22,671 nucleotides of DNA, taken from RGIG4576 sp964606575. Lineage in GTDB: Bacteria; Bacteroidota; Bacteroidia; Bacteroidales; Muribaculaceae. Within the stretch, counting starts at the first letter, position 1. The number at the start of each line of letters is the position of its first letter. Both the position numbers and the translations under genes were made by a program. The notes below the pieces were generated by a model. The model saw nothing but the letters and a program-made list of their open reading frames with translations. It did not search any database and was not told the DNA's origin. Below, piece after piece: positions 14,660 through 22,572 of the stretch. The stretch spans positions 1 to 22,671 of the forward strand of contig CAZSHA010000033.1 in NCBI GenBank assembly GCA_964606575.1, written 5' to 3'.

Positions 14660-15751
14660 ATGGAAAAGCTAAAAATGATTTTATGCGGTCTTGCTTTAAT
14701 GACCGGGATACAATGTTTTGCTCAAACGGAAACGTTGAAAGTATGGATGGACGATGCTATAGTTACTGCTGATGGAACGTCTATTACAAAATTGAGCGTG
14801 TATGAGAATGATGAGGTGGATTATACGGCGTTCAGCATGAGCCTAGTTGTGCCTTATGGAGTGAAAGTAGCTCAAGTTAAGTCTGGTAGAGAATATGTGA
14901 ATGATATTGCGTTGTCCGAGCGTGCCGCTTCTACACATTCTATAGCGTGTAATTTGTCGGAAGATGGAAGAACTATCAAAATTATATCAAGTTCTACTCA
15001 AAAAGACAATTTTTATCCTGATGATGAGAGTGGCAACCTGATTGATGAAATTTTCCAGATAGGTCTTATCGCTGACCCATCGTTGGCTAATGGCGACTAT
15101 GATATTGAGATTGTCGATTGTAAATTTGTCCTAAAAAGTGCTGCCGCATCCCAACCGCAGGAGGCTGTGACTGCAAAATTGACTATTCAGGGCGGTACGG
15201 ATTCAAGCAAAATAAACTATATGCTTGATGATGCTGGATGTGGAACGATAATACTTCCTTTTGAGGCACAAATCCCGAAGGGAATAAAAGTGTATCGTTG
15301 CCATACGATAGACAATAATATTGTTGTGCCAGAGGAACAAAATGTGATTCCGGCAAATGTGCCATTGCTTGTGTTGGGAACACCAGGGACTTATTCGTTT
15401 TCTGGTATAGCGACTCAAAGCAAGGATAGTTATAGCGATGGTGACTTTGTGGGTGTGTATAGCGACCGTGCTATAACTTCCGGCTATATATTGAAAACGG
15501 TTGATGGGGTTACTGGCTTTTATGGTGTAGACTCGGAAACTGGAGCTGAAATATCTACTTATGGTTGTTATATGCAGGCTATTGACGGTATCCCAAATCT
15601 ATCAATAGATTTTACGACAACTGGGCTTGATAATATTAGAGCAAATGATGGAAAGGCAGGTTCGTTCTATGATATGTTGGGAAGAAAGGTGAATGCTATA
15701 AGTGGAAAGGGCGTTTATGTGCGTCGTGGAGAAAAAATCATAGTAAAATAA
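14660..15751 (+). CDS. Secreted cohesin-like protein with Bacteroidales C-terminal tail
   Basis: A 363-residue exported protein with a signal peptide (1-21, ending CFA). Residues about 26-177 look like a cohesin or related beta-sandwich: KLSVYENDEVDYTAFSMSLVV, VKVAQV, RTIKIISSS, a Gly-Asp-Tyr-Asp strand (NGDYDIEI), and an alternating end AVTAKLTI. A second domain (about 185-318; GTIILPFEAQIPKGIKVYRC, NVPLLVLGTPGTYSFSG) is common in Bacteroidales secreted proteins. The C-terminus (336-363; FYDMLGRKVN ... GVYVRRGEKIIVK) is the family-typical short tail often seen in this order, possibly a sorting signal. A cohesin next to a dockerin gene suggests assembly of a surface complex. The cohesin call is by resemblance only. 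Confidence 0.6.
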   Translation: MEKLKMILCGLALMTGIQCFAQTETLKVWMDDAIVTADGTSITKLSVYENDEVDYTAFSMSLVVPYGVKVAQVKSGREYVNDIALSERAASTHSIACNLSEDGRTIKIISSSTQKDNFYPDDESGNLIDEIFQIGLIADPSLANGDYDIEIVDCKFVLKSAAASQPQEAVTAKLTIQGGTDSSKINYMLDDAGCGTIILPFEAQIPKGIKVYRCHTIDNNIVVPEEQNVIPANVPLLVLGTPGTYSFSGIATQSKDSYSDGDFVGVYSDRAITSGYILKTVDGVTGFYGVDSETGAEISTYGCYMQAIDGIPNLSIDFTTTGLDNIRANDGKAGSFYDMLGRKVNAISGKGVYVRRGEKIIVK

Positions 15752-15783
15752 TTAGAGCATAAGAAAGTTAAGTAAATAAGTGA

Positions 15784-15820
15784 AAGGCGGTGTGGAGTTA
15801 ACTTCACACCGCCTTTTTTG
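15784..15820 (+). terminator. Terminator of the secreted-protein operon
   Basis: An 11-bp stem (AAGGCGGTGTG at 15784-15794 with 15805-15815) can extend inward through AGTT/AACT. It is followed by a T run ending near 15819. It closes the three-gene unit. Confidence 0.9.
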
Positions 15821-15894
15821 TATGGAGAAGTGTGAAAAATGGTTGTAAGCTATTTTTATTGTTGAAAGGAAAAGCAGTGTGTTGTGTTTTTTAT

Positions 15895-15902
15895 TACTTT
15901 TG
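15895..15902 (+). promoter_or_regulatory. -7 element of the PBP gene
   Basis: TACTTTTG matches TAnnTTTG, about 70 nt upstream of the ATG at 15973. No -33 TTTG is at proper spacing. Confidence 0.45.
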
Positions 15903-15972
15903 TGAGTAAAATTGTAAATTAGGTGTTTTGTGTACCTAATGTGTTGATTTGAAGAATTAATTAGAAGTAGAG

Positions 15973-18372
15973 ATGTTAGAAGTATCGAACAGTGATAAAG
16001 CATCAGGAAAAAAGTTCTCTTCTTATGTGATTAAGTTCATGTGGGGAGGCTTTATTCTCATTATATTGGCGGCTGTGATAGTGTTCTATCTTATATATAA
16101 CGGTGTAATAGGTTACATGCCGCAAATTGAAGATCTTAAGAATCCAACAGATAAATTTGCTTCGGTTGTGCTAAGCGATGACGGAGAAGAACTCGGTCGA
16201 TACTATCGTGACAAGAGCAATCGTGTATATGTGGATTTTGATGAATTGTCGCCGCACTTGACAAATGCGTTGATAGCTACAGAGGATGTACGTTTTGAGA
16301 ATCACTCAGGCATTGATGCGCGAGGCTTGATGCGCGCGGTGATAAAGCGTGGTATTTTCATGCAGAAAAATGCCGGAGGTGGTAGCACTATTACGCAACA
16401 GCTTGCAAAACTGCTATATTCTCCTAAATCGGAAACTGTGCTGGAGCGAGCTATGCAAAAGCCGATAGAGTGGGTTATCGCCGTTAAGCTGGAGCGATTT
16501 TACACTAAGGACGAGATTATAAAGATGTATTTTAACCAATTCGACTTCTTGAATAATGCCGTAGGAATAAAGACTGCCGCATACGTGTATTTCGGAAAAG
16601 ATCCAAAAGACTTGAATATTCAGGAATCAGCCATGTTGGTGGGAATGGCAAAAAATCCGTCTTATTTTAATCCGCTACGTTTCCCGGAACGAACACGTAG
16701 TCGCCGAAATGTGGTGCTAGACCAGATGCGTAAAGCTGATATGATTACTCGTGAGGAAATGGAACGCTTGCAGGCAACGCCTTTGGAACTAGATTACCAT
16801 AAGGTGGACCATAAGGAAGGGCCAGCTCCATACTTCCGTGAGGAATTGAGGAGAATGCTCACTGCTAAAAAGCCTGAAAGGACTGATGCTGTATATAGGT
16901 GGAATAAGCAGGCATTCGTAGATGATTCTATTGCATGGGAAACCAATCCGTTATATGGTTGGTGCAAGAAGAATACCAAACCAGACGGTACTAACTACAA
17001 CGTGTATACCGACGGATTGAAAATATATACCTCGATAGATTCTCGTATGCAACGCTATGCGGAAAAAGCTGTAATAGATCACATGTCGAAAGATATGTTG
17101 CCTAAGTTTAAGAAGGAAAAAGGCGGAATGCACAATCCATATACCAACAATCAGGGTGAACTTACTAAATCGCAGAAACAGGAGCTTATAAAAAAGGCGA
17201 TGAAATCGAGTGAGAGATGGCGTGTGATGAAATTGGCCGGTATGAGCGAGGATGCTATGGTTGAGAAGTTCAACGAGAAAACCGAAATGCGTGTGTTCTC
17301 ATACGATGGATTGGTAGATACCGTTATGACGCCGCTAGATTCATTGTTGTATACAAAATCGTTCTTACGTACCGGTATGATGTCGATGGATCCAGTGACT
17401 GGATATGTTAAGGCATACGTAGGCGGTCCAAATTTCTCTTTCTTCCAATATGATATGGTGTCTACAGGTCGCCGTCAAATAGGTTCAACGGTGAAGCCAT
17501 TCTTGTACACTTATGCAATGGAGGAGGGATATACGCCGTGCGACCAATTCTTGAACGAACAACCGGTGATACTGGATGCTAATGGGAAAGAGTGGATACC
17601 TCGTAACACGGGAAAGTCTAGAATAGGTGAGATGGTGGATTTGCGTTGGGCTTTGACAAATTCAAACAACTGGATTTCGGCTCGTTTGATGGAGCGATTG
17701 TCCCCGGTGGCACTAGTCCGCTTGATGCATAATTTTGGAATAACCAATTATCTAGACCCTGTTATCTCGTTGTGCTTAGGTCCCGTAGATGTTTCGGTGA
17801 AAGAAATGGTAACAGCGTATACGGCATTTGCTAATAAGGGAATGCGAGTAGACCCGCTATTTGTTACCCGCATTACAGATAATCAAGGTAACGTGATAAC
17901 CGATTTCGTGCCACAATATACCGAAGTCGTGAGCCAAGACGCATACTATAAAATTCTGTCTATATTGCTTAATGTGGTAGACTATGGTACGGGCGGTAGA
18001 TTGCGTCGAGCACCTTATAACCTTACGGCTCAAATGGGAGGAAAGACAGGTACGACCAACTTTAATGCTGACGGATGGTTTATGGGATTCACTCCACAAT
18101 TGGTTACAGGTGTGTGGGTTGGCGGTGATGAGCGTTATATCCACTTTAACAGTATGGCATCTGGTCAGGGGGCTTCAATGGCGCTGCCGATATATGGTTT
18201 GTATATGAAAAGCGTGTATGGTGACGCATCGTTACCATACACGCAAGATATAAGATTCTCATTCCCTGAGAATTTTGATCCATGCCATAAAGAAGAATTA
18301 GGCGGTGTTCCTATTGACATCGACGGAGCAAATGCCGAGGAAGAGGAGGCGATAGACGGATTCTTCGACTAG
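15973..18372 (+). CDS. Class A penicillin-binding protein (PBP1A type)
   Basis: A 799-residue bifunctional peptidoglycan synthase. A short cytoplasmic N-terminus and one membrane helix (about 24-46) are followed by the GT51 glycosyltransferase domain: catalytic Glu104 in ATEDVRFENHSG, GGSTITQQLAK at 136-146, and FGKDPKDLNIQESAML. The transpeptidase domain has the nucleophile motif STVK at 505-508, SNN at 564-566 and KTGT at 691-694. A highly charged linker lies between them. Length is normal, and the tail is acidic (NAEEEEAIDG). It polymerises lipid II and cross-links the wall in the periplasm. Its TAG stop shares the palindrome CTAG with the stop of the convergent phosphatase gene. Confidence 0.95.
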   Translation: MLEVSNSDKASGKKFSSYVIKFMWGGFILIILAAVIVFYLIYNGVIGYMPQIEDLKNPTDKFASVVLSDDGEELGRYYRDKSNRVYVDFDELSPHLTNALIATEDVRFENHSGIDARGLMRAVIKRGIFMQKNAGGGSTITQQLAKLLYSPKSETVLERAMQKPIEWVIAVKLERFYTKDEIIKMYFNQFDFLNNAVGIKTAAYVYFGKDPKDLNIQESAMLVGMAKNPSYFNPLRFPERTRSRRNVVLDQMRKADMITREEMERLQATPLELDYHKVDHKEGPAPYFREELRRMLTAKKPERTDAVYRWNKQAFVDDSIAWETNPLYGWCKKNTKPDGTNYNVYTDGLKIYTSIDSRMQRYAEKAVIDHMSKDMLPKFKKEKGGMHNPYTNNQGELTKSQKQELIKKAMKSSERWRVMKLAGMSEDAMVEKFNEKTEMRVFSYDGLVDTVMTPLDSLLYTKSFLRTGMMSMDPVTGYVKAYVGGPNFSFFQYDMVSTGRRQIGSTVKPFLYTYAMEEGYTPCDQFLNEQPVILDANGKEWIPRNTGKSRIGEMVDLRWALTNSNNWISARLMERLSPVALVRLMHNFGITNYLDPVISLCLGPVDVSVKEMVTAYTAFANKGMRVDPLFVTRITDNQGNVITDFVPQYTEVVSQDAYYKILSILLNVVDYGTGGRLRRAPYNLTAQMGGKTGTTNFNADGWFMGFTPQLVTGVWVGGDERYIHFNSMASGQGASMALPIYGLYMKSVYGDASLPYTQDIRFSFPENFDPCHKEELGGVPIDIDGANAEEEEAIDGFFD

Positions 18373-19103
18373 AAAAGTGTGTCGTTAAGTATTCGTCCGT
18401 TCAACTTGCTGGCTATTTTGCGGTAGTCCTTGGTCTTAATATAGTCGTTTATGACTTGCACATGCTCCATGTTGTGTATGTCGCTGCCAAGGAAGTCTAT
18501 CAGGTTGTTTTGCAATAGCCATTCTGCGTTGTTGCGCGCTGTGTTGCCGAAATAGCCGGCAAAAGACATTATGTTTACTTGAAATAGCGTTCCAGCATCA
18601 TGCAGTTGCTGGAATCGTTGTTTTTTGTAGGCATAATAATGGAATCGCTCGGGATGTGCGAGTATAGGCGTGAAATTCTTCAACTGTACGTTAAAGATTA
18701 TATCGTCAAGGTCTATTCGTTCTTGTTGATATGCGTTTTCAAGCAGCAAATGGTTTTTCGGCATAGGCAAATACATGTCTTTGTCGAATTGGTCTAATGA
18801 AAATTCGTCTAAGCGATATTCGGCAGAAACCGCTATTTGTATGTCAAGTTCTGTGTCCTCAAGAGTTTTTCTGAACGTTTCGTAAGCATTCTTGATAGTG
18901 TAGGGCGTGTTCTCAAAAGTTGATTTGGTGATATGGGGAGTAAGTACAAATTTATTAACTCCCATTTCTATTTGTGCTTGAATTAATTCAAGGGCGTTGT
19001 CTATGTCTTTTGCTCCATGATCAACCCCCGGCAACATGTGGGAATGTACGTCGGTTGAGTAAAAGAGTTTGGCTTTTTCCTTTTTCTTGAAGAAATTGAA
19101 CAT
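18369..19103 (-). CDS. CpsB/YwqE-type PHP-family tyrosine-protein phosphatase
   Basis: A 244-residue protein from ATG 19103. The frame is open to 19160, but a -7 element at 19133-19140 places the transcript start downstream of that, so the shorter start is correct. Metal ligands of the polymerase-and-histidinol-phosphatase (PHP) fold are present: DVHSHMLPGVDHG near the N-terminus, SAEYRLDEF, HPERFHYY and GSDIHN. This is the CpsB/CapC/YwqE group, manganese-dependent phosphatases that act on the bacterial tyrosine kinases controlling capsule or exopolysaccharide export. No kinase or capsule gene is in the window. It may instead act on other phosphotyrosines. It is a single gene with no obvious terminator, sharing the CTAG stop with the PBP gene. 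Confidence 0.9.
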   Translation of the reverse strand: MFNFFKKKEKAKLFYSTDVHSHMLPGVDHGAKDIDNALELIQAQIEMGVNKFVLTPHITKSTFENTPYTIKNAYETFRKTLEDTELDIQIAVSAEYRLDEFSLDQFDKDMYLPMPKNHLLLENAYQQERIDLDDIIFNVQLKNFTPILAHPERFHYYAYKKQRFQQLHDAGTLFQVNIMSFAGYFGNTARNNAEWLLQNNLIDFLGSDIHNMEHVQVINDYIKTKDYRKIASKLNGRILNDTLF

Positions 19104-19132
19104 AAATTGATTTATTTGAAGTTTTATAATTG

Positions 19133-19161
19133 CAAATTTACGGTTTTTTTTTGCTTTCAAA
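19133..19161 (-). promoter_or_regulatory. Promoter of the PHP phosphatase gene
   Basis: The minus strand reads TAAATTTG at 19133-19140, with TTTG (top CAAA) at 19158-19161 and a 17-nt spacer. It overlaps the divergent promoter on the other strand. Confidence 0.6.
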
Positions 19162-19180
19162 ATAAAATAGTATAACTTTG
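19150..19180 (+). promoter_or_regulatory. Consensus promoter of the carboxyltransferase-biotin gene
   Basis: TTTG at 19150-19153 and TAACTTTG at 19173-19180 are separated by 19 nt, a textbook Bacteroidota promoter. Start is about 19187. It interleaves with the divergent phosphatase promoter. Confidence 0.8.
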
Positions 19181-19231
19181 TGTCATATAGTAATATGTTA
19201 ATCTTGAATTTTTATAGTAAAGAATTGTGTT

Positions 19232-21412
19232 ATGACAAAAAAGCTAAAAATCCGTGATTTGACACTTCGTGATGGTCAACAATCATTGTTTGCCACTCGT
19301 CTAAGTCAAAAGAGTATCGATGTATTGTTGCCTTATTATAAGGACGCCGGCTTCTATGCGATGGAAGTTTGGGGTGGTGCAGTACCCGATTCTGTGATGC
19401 GTTATTTGGACGAAAGTCCGTGGGTTCGCCTTAAATCGATTAGTGACCAAATTCAAGGTAAGTCTTATTTGACAGCATTGTCACGTGGGCGAAACTTGTT
19501 CGGTTATGTGCCATATCCAACTTCGGTGATTGACGGTTTCTACAAAGAAGCAATTGCCAACGGCTTGGGAATTATGCGTATTTTTGATGCGTTGAACGAC
19601 CTTGACAATGTGAAAGAGTCTGTTGAGATTATCAATAAATTAGGCGGTATTCCTGACGGTGCTGTATGTTATACCGTAGACCCTAAAGATGAGCCTGTAG
19701 AAGTTGAGGTGGTTGAAGAGGAGGAAGTTCCAGCTAGTGGATTCTTCGCTCGATTACTTGGCAAGAAAGAGGTTGTAAAGACAGTAAAGAAGGTTAAGCA
19801 AGAACCTGAAAAGATATTTACCGATGAATATTTTGTTGAAAAAGCAAAGGGGTACGAGAAATTAGGTGCTAAGATTATTACATTGAAGGATATGGCTGGT
19901 CTTGTGAATCCAGCTCGTATAGCAACGCTTATGCCTAAGTTGAAAGCTGCGGTGAACGTTCCTATTGATTTCCATACGCATTGTACGCCAGGTTATGGTC
20001 TTGCTTCAGGTTTGATGGCAATTTTGCATGATGTAGATATTCTAGATACTAATATATGGTGGTTTGGCGAAGGCTCGGCTGCTCCTGCGATCGAACTTAT
20101 CTATGTCTTTGCGAAGAAACTCGGTGTTGAAGTAGAAGTAAACATGGAAGCAGTTGGTAAGATTCGTGAAGAATTGAAGGGCATCCGTGAGTGCTTGAAG
20201 GATTTCGATTTGCATAAGGATAACTTCCCTAAGGCATTCGACCCATTGAAAGATACTCTACCTGCTGAGATTGATGCTCAATTTGACAAGGCTATCGCAG
20301 CGGCGAAGGCTAACGATGAAGAGGCTCTTCTAGCCGCTTGTCATGCTATAGAAGATTATTTCAACTTCCCTAAACCTAACCTAATCGTTAAGGAAGCAGA
20401 GGTTCCTGGCGGTATGTATTCAAACATGGTGGCTCAACTTCGCCAATTGAAGGCTGAGGATGTGTTGGAAGATGCAATGAAGCTAATACCGAAAGTTCGT
20501 CGTGATGCAGGTCTAGTGCCATTGGTGACTCCTACAAGCCAAATCGTGGGAAGTCAAGCGGTGATGGTTGCATTAAGCCGTAAGAGCGGAACAGAAGACT
20601 ATAAAAACGTTTCCAACCAATTTGCATCGCTTGTGCGTGGTGAGTATGGAAAGACTCCAGTTGCTATAGATTCAGAATTCCGTAAACAGATCACCGGCAG
20701 CGCTCAGGAAGTACCTTATGATGTAAATTCTTACAAAAGTCCTGAAAATCCAGTGCTAGCTAAATATGGAAATGTTAAGTTGGCTAAGGATAATAAGGAG
20801 TATTTATTGCTAGAGTTGCTTCCTAATGTAGCTAAGACATTCTTGGAAAATCGTCGTGCTGAAGAATTTGCCGCAGCTGGTGGCGTGGCAACAACCCCAG
20901 CTCCAGAGGTTAAAGCTGAAAAGCCAGTAGCAGAGGGTCCTGTAACTGGTCCTACACTAAATGCTCCAATGGGTGGGACAGTGGTAGAAATTCATGTTAA
21001 GCCAGGTGATAAGGTTAAGAAGGGACAGTCTTTGCTAATGTATGAGGCAATGAAGATGCAGAATGAGATTGAAAGCGATGGTGAATACACAATTAAGCGT
21101 ATTCTTGTGGCTGCAGGTGATGTTGTGGCTAACGGTCAACCTCTTGTGGAATTTGAAGTTCCAAATGCACCAGTAGCAGAGGAAGGTCCTGTAACTGGTC
21201 CTACACTAAATGCCCCAATGGGTGGAACTGTGGTAGAGATATATGTTAAGCCTGGAGATTCTGTTAAAAACGGTCAATCGCTTTTGATGTACGAAGCAAT
21301 GAAGATGCAGAATGAAATAGCTAGCGAAGGTAACTTTGTGGTAAAACGCATTCTTGTAAACACTGGCGATGTTGTTGCCGCAGGACAAGCTCTAATAGAA
21401 TTTGTGGGGTGA
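19232..21412 (+). CDS. Carboxyltransferase (OadA/PycB-type) with two tandem biotinyl domains
   Basis: A 726-residue biotin-dependent carboxyltransferase. The TIM-barrel domain (about 4-290) shows LTLRDGQQS at 10-18, VWGGAVPDS, carboxylated-lysine LKDMAGL with Lys219, and metal ligands in DFHTHC (His248, His250). The conserved carboxylase domain follows to about 545, including the VPGGMYSN segment. Two biotinyl domains follow, with biotin lysines Lys608 and Lys691, each in EAMKMQNEI. A lysine- and glutamate-rich insert (about 151-194) interrupts the barrel right after CYTVDP. The protein should move CO2 to or from pyruvate/oxaloacetate, with a biotin carboxylase or sodium pump subunit encoded elsewhere. 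Whether it is pyruvate carboxylase B or oxaloacetate decarboxylase alpha cannot be decided here. It has its own promoter and terminator. Confidence 0.92.
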   Translation: MTKKLKIRDLTLRDGQQSLFATRLSQKSIDVLLPYYKDAGFYAMEVWGGAVPDSVMRYLDESPWVRLKSISDQIQGKSYLTALSRGRNLFGYVPYPTSVIDGFYKEAIANGLGIMRIFDALNDLDNVKESVEIINKLGGIPDGAVCYTVDPKDEPVEVEVVEEEEVPASGFFARLLGKKEVVKTVKKVKQEPEKIFTDEYFVEKAKGYEKLGAKIITLKDMAGLVNPARIATLMPKLKAAVNVPIDFHTHCTPGYGLASGLMAILHDVDILDTNIWWFGEGSAAPAIELIYVFAKKLGVEVEVNMEAVGKIREELKGIRECLKDFDLHKDNFPKAFDPLKDTLPAEIDAQFDKAIAAAKANDEEALLAACHAIEDYFNFPKPNLIVKEAEVPGGMYSNMVAQLRQLKAEDVLEDAMKLIPKVRRDAGLVPLVTPTSQIVGSQAVMVALSRKSGTEDYKNVSNQFASLVRGEYGKTPVAIDSEFRKQITGSAQEVPYDVNSYKSPENPVLAKYGNVKLAKDNKEYLLLELLPNVAKTFLENRRAEEFAAAGGVATTPAPEVKAEKPVAEGPVTGPTLNAPMGGTVVEIHVKPGDKVKKGQSLLMYEAMKMQNEIESDGEYTIKRILVAAGDVVANGQPLVEFEVPNAPVAEEGPVTGPTLNAPMGGTVVEIYVKPGDSVKNGQSLLMYEAMKMQNEIASEGNFVVKRILVNTGDVVAAGQALIEFVG
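20924..21409 (+). repeat. Tandem in-frame duplication of the biotinyl domain
   Basis: Two copies of about 230-240 bp begin at 20924 and 21170 (period 246 bp, 82 residues). The first ~50 nt of each copy is nearly identical apart from a 3-bp insertion. The remainder differs at many synonymous and some coding positions, so the linker and domain start look younger or more recently homogenised than the rest. Confidence 0.9.
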
Positions 21413-21435
21413 AATTGATATATTTAAGTGATGGG

Positions 21436-21474
21436 GAGGGTGCCGGTGAAAAAGATGGCATCCTCTCTTTTTCG
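21436..21474 (+). terminator. Terminator of the carboxyltransferase gene
   Basis: A 9-bp stem (GAGGGTGCC at 21436-21444 with GGCATCCTC at 21457-21465, one G-U pair) is followed by TCTTTTT. A second small hairpin, AGCCTATAGGCT with seven T (21521-21538), lies further on. Confidence 0.8.
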
Positions 21475-21570
21475 TATCATTTAGTATATTAAAATGGCTA
21501 CAAATTTCAGTATTCAAGTTAGCCTATAGGCTTTTTTTGAGAAATATTTTTTTAATTGGAAAAGTATTCG

Positions 21571-21578
21571 TAAATTTG
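21571..21578 (+). promoter_or_regulatory. -7 element of rpmE2
   Basis: TAAATTTG matches TAnnTTTG, about 70 nt before the ATG. The -33 region is T-rich but lacks a clean TTTG at the usual distance. Confidence 0.5.
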
Positions 21579-21648
21579 CAAGCCATTACAGATGACGTGT
21601 ATTTACCAACACGTTGATTAATTGATTAATAAATAAAAAAATATAAAA

Positions 21649-21909
21649 ATGAAAAAAGACATTCATCCATCAAACTATCGTGAAGTAGCTTTCAAAGATA
21701 TGTCAAACGGTGAAACATTCATCACTCGTTCAACAGTAGCTGCTAAAGAAACTATCGAAATAGATGGTGTAACTTATCCTTTGGTAAAACTTGAAATCAC
21801 TAGTGCATCACACCCATTTTTCACTGGTAAGCAAAAATTGGTTGACACTGCTGGTCGCGTAGATAAGTTCTTGAGCCGTTATGGAAACCGTAAAAAAGCT
21901 ACAAACTAA
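21649..21909 (+). CDS. rpmE2: 50S ribosomal protein L31, type B
   Basis: An 86-residue L31. It begins MKKDIHPSNYREVAFKDMSN and contains the family's SHPFFTGKQKLVDTAGRVDKF stretch. It has no cysteines, so it is the zinc-independent type B (C-minus) form rather than the CxxC type A. L31 bridges the ribosomal subunits. The start is preceded by an A-rich leader without a Shine-Dalgarno. It forms a single-gene transcript with its own terminator. Zinc-free L31 is usual in Bacteroidota and need not be a zinc-starvation paralogue here. Confidence 0.95.
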   Translation: MKKDIHPSNYREVAFKDMSNGETFITRSTVAAKETIEIDGVTYPLVKLEITSASHPFFTGKQKLVDTAGRVDKFLSRYGNRKKATN

Positions 21910-21949
21910 TATAGCATTTCGGGTTTAAGAATCTTTTAAAGATAAAAGT

Positions 21950-21989
21950 AAAGCGATATATTCAATAACGGATATATCGCTTTCTTTTT
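21950..21989 (+). terminator. Terminator of rpmE2
   Basis: A perfect 12-bp stem (AAAGCGATATAT at 21950-21961 with 21972-21983) and a 10-nt loop are followed by CTTTTTG. Confidence 0.85.
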
Positions 21990-22408
21990 GTGGTATAATG
22001 TTTTAGTGAGAGGATATGGGAATTCTCGGCTATGCCTAAAATATAGCGATTTAGGGCCTTAATGGAGCGTTGTGGTGTGATTTACTGTAGAGATTGCTAA
22101 TAACAGAGCGTTAAATTCTTGTTTAATATTGAACCTAAAACATTTTATAGAGCTACAGCATTGGTTTAAAAATGCCTTTGTAACGTGGAATCTCGTGCTT
22201 GTATCAAAAGGTTGGTAATTACTTATGGAACGGTTGTAGTTACGGCAGTGAACGCTATGGATAATGTAGCTGTTTTGGGAGAAACTGTGTACTGCGTCAA
22301 ATGCAAAGTTATGTTCTCATGATTAAAATAGAGCTTATATAGTCGAGGTTGACGGCAAAGTGCGAAACGTGCCAATATGATGGAAACCTAATAAAAAATT
22401 AGAATATG
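21990..22408. other. About 420 bp without an assignable gene
   Basis: Between the rpmE2 terminator and the tRNA promoter I see no complete gene. A minus-strand frame is open for 86 codons (22059-22318) but has no ATG, GTG or TTG. A plus-strand frame ends in a 21-codon ATG peptide containing CVKC (ATG at 22258). A minus-strand TAACTTTG (-7-like) is at 22304-22311. These could be remnants of a decayed gene or chance. Nothing firm can be said. Confidence 0.4.
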
Positions 22409-22439
22409 TTGCGAATTAGATAAAAAGTTATTATCTTTG
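22409..22439 (+). promoter_or_regulatory. Promoter of tRNA-Arg
   Basis: TATCTTTG at 22432-22439 matches TAnnTTTG, and a TTG at 22409-22411 is 20 nt upstream. Predicted start is about 22446, some 15 nt before the tRNA. Confidence 0.65.
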
Positions 22440-22460
22440 TACTCGAAAACAAGGAAGAAA

Positions 22461-22537
22461 GGTTCGCTAGCTCAACTGAATAGAGCATCTGACTACGGAT
22501 CAGAAGGTTACAGGTTTGAATCCTGTGCGAATCACCA
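22461..22537 (+). tRNA. tRNA-Arg (anticodon ACG)
   Basis: A complete cloverleaf. The acceptor stem GGTTCGC pairs with GCGAATC (one G-U). The D arm is in GCTCAACTGAATAGAGC. The anticodon stem TCTGA/TCAGA carries loop CTACGGA with anticodon ACG (A34 is normally edited to inosine, reading CGU/CGC/CGA). The T stem ACAGG/CCTGT has loop TTTGAAT. The discriminator is A and CCA is encoded (22535-22537). Confidence 0.95.
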
Positions 22538-22572
22538 AATAGGAGCGATTTCATCGCTCCTATTTATTTTAT
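22537..22572 (+). terminator. Terminator of tRNA-Arg
   Basis: A 12-bp perfect stem (AAATAGGAGCGA at 22537-22548 with 22554-22565), a 5-nt loop and a T-rich tail. Its first base is the A of the encoded CCA, so the hairpin abuts the mature tRNA end. Nothing recognisable lies between here and the window edge at 22671. Confidence 0.85.

Noticed and set aside
17857..18208. Frames inside the PBP transpeptidase region on both strands
   Set aside because: They are shadows of the strongly conserved PBP coding sequence.
19104..19160. Longer N-terminus for the PHP phosphatase
   Set aside because: The extra 19 codons contain the -7 promoter element, so they would not be transcribed.
22258..22323. 21-codon peptide with a CVKC motif
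   Set aside because: It recalls a short zinc-ribbon start but stops after the first CxxC and lacks the second half; too short and unsupported.
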